Shown here in pieces: positions 16,339 to 23,655 of a stretch of 64,000 nt of DNA (position 1 is its first letter; each line of letters opens with the position of its first letter). The notes beneath the pieces were generated by a model that searched no databases, was not told the DNA's origin, and saw nothing but the letters and a program-made list of their open reading frames with translations. The position numbers and the translations under genes are program-made. Source of the stretch: UBA10438 sp044238605 (lineage in GTDB: Bacteria > Bacteroidota > Ignavibacteria > Kapaibacteriales > Kapaibacteriaceae). The stretch lies in assembly GCA_044238605.1 (NCBI GenBank), contig JBIICY010000006.1, positions 1 to 64,000 of the forward strand. Reading direction: 5' to 3'.

Positions 16339-17154
16339 TTATTGTTCAGAGCCTTCGCCCTTGCCGCCTGCCTTGCGGGTGCGGAGCTGACGGCGCACCT
16401 TGGTGTCGTCGCCTTCGTTTTCCTTTGCTACTGCTTCACCTGCTGCTGCAAGATCTGATGCCTTAGCGCGCGCAATGTCGCGTCCTTCGCCAATGGCTCC
16501 TGCAAGCACGCCAAGGATCAATTCTACAGCCTTGATCGAATCATCGTTTGCTGGAATTGGATAATCAACCTGTGATGGATCAGAGTTTGTATCAACTACA
16601 CCGATTACAGGAATTCCCAGAGTCTTAGCTTCCTTGATGGCAAGGTGCTCTTTCTTGATGTCCACAACCACAAGCAGGCCTGGGATGCGGGTCATATCCT
16701 CGATACCACCAAACACCTTGCGCAGACGGTCGCGCTCGCGGCCGAGCATCAGACGCTCTTTCTTGGTGATCTTTTCGAATGTTCCATCGCTCTCCATCTT
16801 GTCGATAGCACCAAGGCGCTTGATCGACTTACGGATCGTTGTGAAGTTCGTAAGCATACCGCCGAGCCAACGCTCAGACACATAGTTCGATCCTGACTTA
16901 CGGGCTTCTGATTCAACAGCACCCTTAGCCTGATTCTTTGTACCAACAAACAGCACGCCACGGCCCTGAGATGAAATCTCGTGAGCCGCATCACGTGCGA
17001 TGTCGATAAGCATTTGTGTTTTGCGCAGGTCGATGATGTGAATCCCGTTGCGCTCCATGAAAATGAAGCTGCGCATAGCCGGGTTCCAACGGCGCGTAAG
17101 GTGTCCGAAGTGTGCTCCGGACTCAAGCAGGGCTTCTAAGCTTACTGCTGGCAT
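16339..17154 (-). CDS. rpsB: 30S ribosomal protein S2
   Basis: 271 residues. S2 signatures: LLESGAHFGHLTRRWNP, FIMERNGIHIIDLRKT, FVGTKNQAK and ERWLGGMLTNF. The C-terminal ~30 residues are charged and Gly-rich, as in related phyla. A 116-nt spacer with a hairpin separates it from rpsI although the genes are otherwise operonic. Confidence 0.98.
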   Translation of the reverse strand: MPAVSLEALLESGAHFGHLTRRWNPAMRSFIFMERNGIHIIDLRKTQMLIDIARDAAHEISSQGRGVLFVGTKNQAKGAVESEARKSGSNYVSERWLGGMLTNFTTIRKSIKRLGAIDKMESDGTFEKITKKERLMLGRERDRLRKVFGGIEDMTRIPGLLVVVDIKKEHLAIKEAKTLGIPVIGVVDTNSDPSQVDYPIPANDDSIKAVELILGVLAGAIGEGRDIARAKASDLAAAGEAVAKENEGDDTKVRRQLRTRKAGGKGEGSEQ

Positions 17155-17194
17155 GGTCTACCTCTTAGGTTGTAGATGGATAAATCCTCTGCAT

Positions 17195-17237
17195 GGTTCG
17201 AACCACTGGACCAGACATTGCCCGGCTCCACCAGTGG
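17195..17237 (-). promoter_or_regulatory. Structured leader between rpsI and rpsB
   Basis: In the 116-nt rpsI-rpsB spacer, CCACTGG (17203-17209) can pair with CCAGTGG (17231-17237), next to the perfect palindrome GGTTCGAACC (17195-17204). Autogenous regulation of rpsB through leader structures is known in other bacteria; whether this one binds S2 is inference. No other spacer in the operon is this long. Confidence 0.4.
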
Positions 17238-17270
17238 AATTCCCATACATGTGTTGTTTGATTATCGGGA

Positions 17271-17657
17271 TTAACGCTTCGAGAACTGGAAGCGCTTACG
17301 TGCCTTCTTCTGACCGTACTTCTTACGCTCAACCATACGTGGGTCGCGTGTGAGTACGCCAGTTGGGCGGAGCATAGCGCGGAGTTCTTCGTTGTACTCA
17401 ACGAGTGCACGAGCAACTCCAAGACGGACAGCGCCGGCTTGACCGCTCTTGCCACCGCCACGCACGTTAACAAACACGTCAAACTGACCATTTGTCTTCG
17501 TGAGTTCAAGCGGAAGAATTGCATCACGACGGTAGTTCTCAACCGTGAAGTACTCTTCAATCGGGAGACGATTAACGAGTACGTGACCCGTGCCGCTCGT
17601 GAGGCGAACTTGTGCTACAGATGTTTTACGACGTCCTGTGCCTTGATAGGTTTTCAT
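17271..17657 (-). CDS. rpsI: 30S ribosomal protein S9
   Basis: 128 residues, normal size. Conserved GTGRRKTSVAQVRL at the N-terminus, the GGGKSGQAGAVRLGVARAL core, and the basic tail ending KKARKRFQFSKR that reaches the ribosomal P site. It follows rplM by 11 bp, the near-universal L13-S9 pair. Confidence 0.98.
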   Translation of the reverse strand: MKTYQGTGRRKTSVAQVRLTSGTGHVLVNRLPIEEYFTVENYRRDAILPLELTKTNGQFDVFVNVRGGGKSGQAGAVRLGVARALVEYNEELRAMLRPTGVLTRDPRMVERKKYGQKKARKRFQFSKR

Positions 17658-17668
17658 TCTTTTCTCCG

Positions 17669-18139
17669 TTACGCCTTCGTTCCAACATGACGATATGGCA
17701 ATGCATATGGCTTTGGCTGCTGCGCCACATGAGGATGCTCAGTGCCTGCATATACCTTCAGCTTCTTCACCATTTGGCGTCCAAGCGTGTTCTTTGGAAG
17801 CATACCTTTCACAGCAAGCTCCACTACTTCTTCTGGCTTTGTCTGCATCAGCTTCGAGAACGAACGCATACGACCGCCACCAGGATATCCTGTGTTGTGG
17901 AAGTATTCCTTTTGTTCTGCGCGCTTGCCTTCCAGAACAACCTTGTCTGCGTTGATAACAACGACAAAGTCTCCACAGTCTACGTGCGGTGTGAACAATG
18001 GCTTATGCTTACCGCGAAGAAGCGTTGCAAGTTGTGTGGCCAGACGTCCAACGGTAAGGCCGTTTGCGTCTACTACCCACCAGTCGCGCTTTACATCTTG
18101 GTCGCGGATAGATGCTGTTATGTTTCCGTGCTGATTCAT
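17669..18139 (-). CDS. rplM: 50S ribosomal protein L13
   Basis: 156 residues. Visible L13 motifs: WWVVDANGLTVGRLAT, LRGKHKP, HVDCGDFVVVINA, KEYFHNTGYPGG and GMLPKNTLGRQM. First gene of the operon rplM-rpsI-rpsB-tsf-pyrH-frr-(thioredoxin-like)-queC; a Bacteroidota-type promoter lies about 55 bp upstream. Confidence 0.98.
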   Translation of the reverse strand: MNQHGNITASIRDQDVKRDWWVVDANGLTVGRLATQLATLLRGKHKPLFTPHVDCGDFVVVINADKVVLEGKRAEQKEYFHNTGYPGGGRMRSFSKLMQTKPEEVVELAVKGMLPKNTLGRQMVKKLKVYAGTEHPHVAQQPKPYALPYRHVGTKA

Positions 18140-18191
18140 ACTTCCTTCCCCGTATGGGGCTCCTGTCTCATATTGGTTTTTTCAGAGCTTG

Positions 18192-18224
18192 CAAACATAA
18201 GGGAGAGAGGGTATTAATCCCAAA
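18192..18224 (-). promoter_or_regulatory. Promoter of the ribosomal protein/translation operon
   Basis: On the minus strand TTTG (18224-18221) is followed after 21 bp by TATGTTTG (18199-18192), an exact match to the -7 consensus TAnnTTTG used by the primary sigma factor in Bacteroidota. The -33 part lies just inside the end of the upstream gene. The rplM ATG is about 50 bp downstream. Confidence 0.65.
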
Positions 18225-19362
18225 TGATCGTTGCAAACGATACAGAACTTTGTGTCTCGAATTCGTCCCACATATCGTAGGCTATCGCTCGCCCCTTGCC
18301 TACAGTGTGTGCCGAGTGGGCCAGCATGGTCGGGGCATATCCGCAGATGCGGTAGGCGTTTCTGTGACGTTCAATGGCGGCGCAATACTGTGCAAGCTTG
18401 TTGTCTTCCAAAGCGTTAATGAGGCGTTGGTCTTCGGCTCGCACTACGTCGGCATACATGGCCGATGGGTGTTCATCTCCAAACTTTCTGCCAACGTGGG
18501 CCAGATCTCCGCTGATCAGCCAGAGTACTTCGCGACCGGTAGAGTCCACAAAATTTTTCAGGTGGTCGGCTACGTTGTTCAGTACATCTGACTCCAAAGC
18601 TGCCTGTGTAACCAGTACAGGGAGTATCTCGAATGCCCTTCCGTACCACAAATGCTGCAGCAAAACTGCATGCAGCTCCAGCGAGTGCTCTGGTTTGTGA
18701 GCGATGTCTGCTTCTGCCTTGTAGAAGGGGTGGCTAATCACGGGCACAACACCCAGCGGTGTTTCGAAGGGTTTGTTGGTTACGATGATCGGGTCTTCAT
18801 CCCAGTAGTGTGAGGTGCCGATCATCACCACAAGGTCTGCCGTGCACGACCGCAAATGGGAAAAGGCTTTGCCGTATACGTCTGGTGCAACGCGAAAGTC
18901 GATATGCGGCAAGAGCATCATTGTAGGGGGCTTGGGGAGGTCTTTGTCTAGCGAGGCACCATCTTCCATAGCGTCCAGAAACGTCCGAAGGTCTGCTGGA
19001 TCTTGTGGGTATGTGGTCCCGGCACATACCGGCGGACGTGTCGGCATCTGGGACCATTCGGCAACTGCTGCTTCCCGGCGCGCCTCTGCCTGGGGTCCGT
19101 CAAAGTACCCCATCTTCTCAAGCTCAGCTAAGAACACCCGGATCTGCATGATCTCGGGTCCGCCTACATCTACCCCTGCCGACGCAGCCACATCTGCGAT
19201 GGTCGTTTCTCCGTCGCACATGCTGAGTATGTCGATCATGTCTGCATGCAGCATGATCGGCCCTTCGGCAATGCCAAACGGATCGTGAAGCACCAGGTAG
19301 TGCTCATCGCCCTCCTGATGCGTTGAGAGCTGAACGTCTATTCGAAACGAGGGAAGCGTCAT
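18214..19362 (-). CDS. amrB: AmmeMemoRadiSam system protein B (MEMO1 family)
   Basis: 382 residues. The C-terminal ~270 residues match the MEMO1/AmmeMemoRadiSam B family: CAGTTYPQDP, LPHIDFRVAPDVYGKAF, VMIGTSHY, ISGDLAHVG and the DMWDEFETQSSVSFA ending. The N-terminal ~90 residues (LHDPFGIAEGPIML, MCDGETTIADVA) look like a PqqD-type winged-helix domain. The family is usually encoded with a radical-SAM protein and an AMMECR1 protein; neither is adjacent here. Its biochemical role is not established. The start overlaps the small membrane protein gene by 4 nt. Confidence 0.85.
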   Translation of the reverse strand: MTLPSFRIDVQLSTHQEGDEHYLVLHDPFGIAEGPIMLHADMIDILSMCDGETTIADVAASAGVDVGGPEIMQIRVFLAELEKMGYFDGPQAEARREAAVAEWSQMPTRPPVCAGTTYPQDPADLRTFLDAMEDGASLDKDLPKPPTMMLLPHIDFRVAPDVYGKAFSHLRSCTADLVVMIGTSHYWDEDPIIVTNKPFETPLGVVPVISHPFYKAEADIAHKPEHSLELHAVLLQHLWYGRAFEILPVLVTQAALESDVLNNVADHLKNFVDSTGREVLWLISGDLAHVGRKFGDEHPSAMYADVVRAEDQRLINALEDNKLAQYCAAIERHRNAYRICGYAPTMLAHSAHTVGKGRAIAYDMWDEFETQSSVSFATIIWD

Positions 19363-19562
19363 TGTCCCAACGTGCGCTGCAGCTTACGCACTACCCAAAC
19401 TCCGGCAGCTGCGCTCCCAGCAAACAGGACGGCTGCAACCAGATAAAGCATCTCGCCAGTGATCACGGCTGCAACAATGGTGAGAATGATGCAGATACTC
19501 GTGCTAACAAGGATGATTGTTAGAGATGACGAAAGCGTTTTCTGTGTGTTCTTCTGGCTCAT
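19359..19562 (-). CDS. Small membrane protein with two transmembrane segments
   Basis: 67 residues, no recognised family. Two hydrophobic stretches (about residues 13-35 and 38-57) form a helical hairpin; the C-terminus is basic (RKLQR). Both ends overlap neighbours by 4 nt (ATGA with the carbonic-anhydrase-like gene and with the MEMO1 gene), which supports real, coupled translation. Function unknown. Confidence 0.7.
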   Translation of the reverse strand: MSQKNTQKTLSSSLTIILVSTSICIILTIVAAVITGEMLYLVAAVLFAGSAAAGVWVVRKLQRTLGQ

Positions 19563-20092
19563 CGTTGTGTTCTGATGTTAAAATTTTCTCTGTAAGACTT
19601 CACGTAGTCAATGTAATTCTGAGCCCCTTGCTCGAGCTTGCGGCATTCCTCGTCGGTTATCTCGCGAACAATCTTGGCAGGCACTCCGGCAACCAGTGTT
19701 CGTGGAGGAACAACAAAATTCTCACGGACAACTGCGCCGGCAGCTACGATACTATACGCGCCAACAACAGCCCCATTTAGCACTGTGGCGTTCATACCAA
19801 CCTGTGCGTAATCTTCGATGACACATCCGTGTAGCACAACGCTGTGCCCTACCGTTACGCCATTTCCAATCGTAAGAGAATGGGTGTTGCACTGCACGTG
19901 CAGCATCGATAGATCCTGGATGTTTGTGCGCTCGCCGATGCGTATCTGGTGCACGTCCCCGCGAATCACAACATTAAACCAGACCGAGCTGTCGCGTCCG
20001 ATGTGCACGTCTCCGACGATGACTGATCCTTGCCCAACGAATACCGTGGGGTCTAGGGAAGGGGTGATGTTGGCGTAGGGAAGAAGGTGCAT
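19559..20092 (-). CDS. Gamma-carbonic anhydrase family hexapeptide protein
   Basis: 177 residues from the ATG at 20092. Left-handed beta-helix hexapeptide repeats with the family signature (RGDVHQIRIGERTNIQD, MLHVQCNTH, GVTVGHSVVLHGC) and the three zinc-ligand histidine positions apparently kept. The family (YrdA/PaaY/CaiE) includes carbonic anhydrases and thioesterase-like members, so the reaction is uncertain. A longer frame opening at 20203 would encode low-complexity sequence from a heptamer array; I reject it in favour of MHLLPYANI, which starts like the family. No Shine-Dalgarno sequence precedes this ATG; the array CGTCATT lies directly upstream. Confidence 0.85.
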   Translation of the reverse strand: MHLLPYANITPSLDPTVFVGQGSVIVGDVHIGRDSSVWFNVVIRGDVHQIRIGERTNIQDLSMLHVQCNTHSLTIGNGVTVGHSVVLHGCVIEDYAQVGMNATVLNGAVVGAYSIVAAGAVVRENFVVPPRTLVAGVPAKIVREITDEECRKLEQGAQNYIDYVKSYRENFNIRTQR

Positions 20093-20096
20093 GGGC

Positions 20097-20173
20097 AATG
20101 ACGAATGACGAATGACGAATGACGAATGACGGGTTACTGGGTACTGGGTACGGGTTACTGGGTACTGGTTACC
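20097..20173. repeat. Compound heptamer array: five AATGACG then six GGGTACT-type units
   Basis: Five perfect AATGACG copies (20097-20131) abut six 7-bp units GGTTACT, GGGTACT, GGGTACG, GGTTACT, GGGTACT, GGTTACC (20132-20173). The array spans the gap between the cca-type gene and the carbonic-anhydrase-like gene. It supplies the TAA stop of the former and ends 5 bp before the start codon of the latter. The AATGACG unit is the complement-strand form of the GTCATTC unit found at 60036. Confidence 0.92.
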
Positions 20174-21620
20174 CGCGGCGGCCGAATTCTGCTGTTGGTC
20201 CATCGAGTTTCCACTGGTCGATGTTGTTCAAAAGATATGCGCGTGCTGCTTCGGGTTCGTTAGGAATGATGCCGTCGAGGATTGCCTCTTCGATCATCCA
20301 CTTCATGTAGCCAAGTGTTCTACACGGACCGAGTCCGCTAAGTTCCATGAGTTCTTCGCCCCGTATGGGGCTTTGAAATGCCCGTAGCTGATCGCGCTCT
20401 CGTACGTCAATAAGTTTAGACTCTACGATATCGTAGTTACGCAGGTACTTTGCTGCACGAGATGGATTACGCGTTGTGATGTCTGCTCGGCACAGCATAA
20501 ACAGGTCGTTGATCGCGTCCCCTGCCTGCACCGCCAAACGCCGTATCGCAGAGTCGGTAACGCCTTCGTCTACAAGCATCATCGGACGTTGGTGCAGGCG
20601 CACGAGCGTCTGTACGTATTCCAGATGATGGAGTGGCAGCTTTAACCGACGGAAAATCTTCTCCTGCCAGCGTGCGCCAACTTCTTCGTGACCGTGGAAC
20701 GTCCACCCTGACCCTTCAATAAACTTCTTCGTTCGTGGCTTTGCGATATCATGCATGAGTGTTGCAAAGCGCAGCCATACGTTGTCTGACATTTGCGCAA
20801 GGTTATCAACCACCTGCAGTGTGTGAAGGAACACATCCTTGTGCTGAAACTCCCGCGAGCCCCGTTCAACAATATCAACTCCGCCGAGATTATGCACTTC
20901 AGGAAAGATGTGTTTCATCAGCCCCGTATCATAAAGATGTTTAAGTCCGATACTTGGCTTGCGGGCCTGCATGATCTTGAGGAACTCATCGGTAATGCGT
21001 TCCTGGGAGATGATACTGATGCGGTCTGCCATGGACGACATCGCCTCCAGCACCGAGGGCTCCACTTCGAACTCGAGCTGTGCTGCAAACCGAGCTGCAC
21101 GCATCATCCGTAAGGGGTCATCGCTCATTGTCACTACTGGATCAAGGGGCGTGCGCAGAATTCGCCGACCAATGTCCCGGCTACCATCGAAGAGATCGAT
21201 CACTTCGCCGAGGTCGTCTGCATTGAGGCCCGCAGCGAGCGCGTTAACAGTGAAGTCGCGTCGACGCAGATCGTCATCGAGCGTTCCCTCTACAACGATT
21301 GGTTTCCGGGAGCTCTCGTGATACTCCTCTCTGCGGGTACCAACAAACTCAACCTGATAGTCGCCGATCGGCACCATGGCTGTTCTGAAGTTTGCAAACT
21401 CTACGGTTTTTGATCGGAACAGGTCTGCAACAGCGCGAGCAAACTCAAGCGGATCGCCCTGCACGGTGATGTCAATGTCGGTTCTCGTCCGTCCCATTAG
21501 GGCATCGCGCACATACCCGCCCACTACATACGCACGAATCCCACGTTCATGGGCGAGCGCAGCAATGCGCAAGAGCACGGGATCGGAGATCTCGATCACG
21601 GTCTTCGATGATGTATGCAC
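20169..21620 (-). CDS. CCA tRNA nucleotidyltransferase / poly(A) polymerase with HD domain
   Basis: 483 residues. Class II nucleotidyltransferase: GGYVRD at 34-39, the metal-binding DID (D48, D50), RRDFTVNALA at about 120-129 and RTPLDPVVTMSDDPLRMMRAARFAA; then an HD phosphohydrolase domain with H266, H290 and D291 (LMHDIAKPR). It adds or repairs CCA at tRNA 3' ends or polyadenylates RNA; the sequence alone does not settle which. The start is a GTG: an in-frame stop lies just upstream and GGAG is six bases before the GTG. Follows the transketolase genes by 21 bp. Its last codons come from the heptamer array. Confidence 0.92.
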   Translation of the reverse strand: MHTSSKTVIEISDPVLLRIAALAHERGIRAYVVGGYVRDALMGRTRTDIDITVQGDPLEFARAVADLFRSKTVEFANFRTAMVPIGDYQVEFVGTRREEYHESSRKPIVVEGTLDDDLRRRDFTVNALAAGLNADDLGEVIDLFDGSRDIGRRILRTPLDPVVTMSDDPLRMMRAARFAAQLEFEVEPSVLEAMSSMADRISIISQERITDEFLKIMQARKPSIGLKHLYDTGLMKHIFPEVHNLGGVDIVERGSREFQHKDVFLHTLQVVDNLAQMSDNVWLRFATLMHDIAKPRTKKFIEGSGWTFHGHEEVGARWQEKIFRRLKLPLHHLEYVQTLVRLHQRPMMLVDEGVTDSAIRRLAVQAGDAINDLFMLCRADITTRNPSRAAKYLRNYDIVESKLIDVRERDQLRAFQSPIRGEELMELSGLGPCRTLGYMKWMIEEAILDGIIPNEPEAARAYLLNNIDQWKLDGPTAEFGRRG

Positions 21621-21641
21621 GATGAACTCCGACGCCGGTAC

Positions 21642-22640
21642 TTAGGCAGAATAAACTGCTACGTCCTTAATTGCTCGAACTCCAGAGCTTCCTTTATCGC
21701 GACGCTCCATGGAAACCAACGCCGAAGCATAGATTTCTTTCCATGTGAGACCGAACTTTACCATCAGCTCTTCTGGTTCACCGGAACCGCCGAAGGAATC
21801 CTTTACGCCCACAAACTCAATCGGCACTGGAGCGTTCTTTCCTGTACATTCAGCTACAGCGCCACCAAGTCCGCCATGCACCTGGTGCTCTTCTGCGGTT
21901 ACGATACAGCCGCACTCGCGCGCAGCCGCTGTTACCGTGGCATGATCGAATGGCTTTACTGTATGCACATTAACGACGCGGGCGCTGATGCCCTTCTTTG
22001 CGAGTTCCTTTGCAGCAAGGATACTCTCCCAGACCATGGCTCCGTTTGCGATGATGGCAACATCTGTTCCATCCATCACTACGTTGGCCTTGCCAAGCTC
22101 AAATGGAGTATCGGGAGTTGTAAACATCGGTACAGGTGAACGTCCGAAGCGGATATATGCCGGACCCACCATTTCGCCCATGGCAATCGTTGCTTTCTTT
22201 GCCTCTTCATAGTCTGCAGGCACGATCATCGTCATATGCGGAAGAGTGCGCAGGAAGGCAACTTCTTCGAGCACCTGGTGCGTAGCGCCATCAGGACCAA
22301 CACTGATACCTGCATGGCCTCCACCGATCTTTACGTTTGCTTCGTTATAGCACACGGAGATTCGAAGCTGATCTGCATTACGTAGCGCACAGAACGCGCC
22401 GTACGAAGCAAAGAACGGAATCTTGCCGCTCAGTGCCAGACCTGCTGCGATCGTAGTTGCATTCTGTTCTGCAATACCGATCGAGAAGAAACGGTCTGGA
22501 AACTTCTCTTTGAAGAGCGACGTCATCACAGAGCCCGTGATGTCTCCGCCGAGCACAATAACATTGCTGTGACGTTCCCCGAGTTCAACGAGTCCGTCTC
22601 CAAAGCCAAATCGCGTGGGTTTTGATCCGAGTAATTCCAT
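21642..22640 (-). CDS. Transketolase, C-terminal subunit
   Basis: 332 residues, the pyrimidine-binding and C-terminal domains of transketolase as a separate chain. Visible: GDITGSVMTSLFKEKFPDRF with GIAEQNATTIAAGLA, GGHAGISVGPDGATHQ, and the C-terminal DSFGGSGEPEEL. It works with the N-terminal subunit encoded 39 bp upstream to transfer two-carbon units in the pentose phosphate pathway. Two-gene transketolases are known in archaea and many bacteria. Confidence 0.93.
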   Translation of the reverse strand: MELLGSKPTRFGFGDGLVELGERHSNVIVLGGDITGSVMTSLFKEKFPDRFFSIGIAEQNATTIAAGLALSGKIPFFASYGAFCALRNADQLRISVCYNEANVKIGGGHAGISVGPDGATHQVLEEVAFLRTLPHMTMIVPADYEEAKKATIAMGEMVGPAYIRFGRSPVPMFTTPDTPFELGKANVVMDGTDVAIIANGAMVWESILAAKELAKKGISARVVNVHTVKPFDHATVTAAARECGCIVTAEEHQVHGGLGGAVAECTGKNAPVPIEFVGVKDSFGGSGEPEELMVKFGLTWKEIYASALVSMERRDKGSSGVRAIKDVAVYSA

Positions 22641-22679
22641 GTCTATTCCAAGGTTATCGTAGGTATGTGCAGCACGTGC

Positions 22680-23579
22680 TTACGGCATCTGTGCTAATTC
22701 TTCGAGAGCAGCAAGCGCCTGGTCCTTTGTAGGGGGCTTTCCGTGCCACTCGAACTTGTCGTTCATGAACGAAACGCCATGCCCCATATAGGTCTTGGCG
22801 ATGATGGCTGTTGGCTTACCTGTGTTGTTCTTCTGATTCTCAAGGAACCTGTCAAATCCGCGCATAAGGTCCTCTGGGTCGTGACCGTTCACCGTGATGG
22901 TGTCAAATCCGAATGATTCGCACTTGGCATCGATTGGGTAGACGTTCATCACATCTGGCAGACGTCCGTCGATCTGACAGTCATTGTTATCAATGATCCA
23001 GCAGAAGTTGTCGAGATGGAAGTGCGCAGCCGACATAGCTGCCTCCCAGATCGAGCCTTCTTGAAGTTCGCCATCGCCTGTAAGGGAGAATACGCGCTTG
23101 TCGGACTTGTCTACAAGCTTGTCGCTCATGGCCATACCAACTGCGATGGAGATGCCCTGACCGAGCGAGCCCGACGACGTCTCAACGCCCGGTAGGTGCA
23201 TGTCGCGTCCGGGGTGACCCTGCAGTCGTGTGTTGTATTTGCGCAACGTGGCCTGCTCATCCTTCGGATAGCATCCCGCATTAGCAAGAGCGGCATACAT
23301 CACTGGTGCCATGTGTCCGGCCGAAAGAACAAAACGATCACGTGATGGATCGTTCATGTCCGCCGGATTATAGCGCATGTAGCCGCCAAAGTACATCGTG
23401 GCAAAGATGTCTGCCGACCCCAGGGGTCCGCCGCTATGTCCGGAACCAGCACGCACGAGCATGCGAATGATATCCCGGCGGATCTCATTGCCAATGGCCT
23501 TGAGATCGTCTGCCGACTGACGTTTGTTCGGGAACGTCGTGGTGTTAAATTCCAGCGAAGCTTTTGTTTCGGTATTCAT
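22680..23579 (-). CDS. Transketolase, N-terminal (thiamine diphosphate-binding) subunit
   Basis: 299 residues. Contains the ThDP/Mg-binding stretch beginning GDGELQEGS and ending with NDCQIDG, plus GHSGGPLGSADI and LQGHPGRD, all typical of the transketolase PP domain. First gene of a six-gene run: both transketolase subunits, cca, carbonic-anhydrase-like, small membrane protein, MEMO1 family. A TAAGTTTG element about 36 bp upstream fits a promoter. Confidence 0.94.
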   Translation of the reverse strand: MNTETKASLEFNTTTFPNKRQSADDLKAIGNEIRRDIIRMLVRAGSGHSGGPLGSADIFATMYFGGYMRYNPADMNDPSRDRFVLSAGHMAPVMYAALANAGCYPKDEQATLRKYNTRLQGHPGRDMHLPGVETSSGSLGQGISIAVGMAMSDKLVDKSDKRVFSLTGDGELQEGSIWEAAMSAAHFHLDNFCWIIDNNDCQIDGRLPDVMNVYPIDAKCESFGFDTITVNGHDPEDLMRGFDRFLENQKNNTGKPTAIIAKTYMGHGVSFMNDKFEWHGKPPTKDQALAALEELAQMP

Positions 23580-23614
23580 GGCACTCGTTTTGATGCGTTA
23601 GACACAACAGCTAA

Positions 23615-23622
23615 CAAACTTA
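23615..23622 (-). promoter_or_regulatory. Candidate -7 element upstream of the transketolase genes
   Basis: TAAGTTTG on the minus strand is an exact match to TAnnTTTG, within the 76-bp divergent spacer. No convincing TTTG lies about 20 bp further upstream, so confidence is moderate. Confidence 0.4.
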
Positions 23623-23655
23623 CGGGTTTCTTTCATACGTAGTCGGGGTAAACCG

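Noticed and set aside
17195..17237. tRNA gene, because GGTTCGAACC resembles a T-loop
   Set aside because: No acceptor, D or anticodon arms can be formed around it and the region lies between two ribosomal protein genes.
20093..20203. Longer N-terminus for the carbonic-anhydrase-like protein
   Set aside because: The extra residues (QYPVTRTQYPVTRHSSFVIRHSS) are simply translated heptamers; the family alignment starts at MHLLPYANI.
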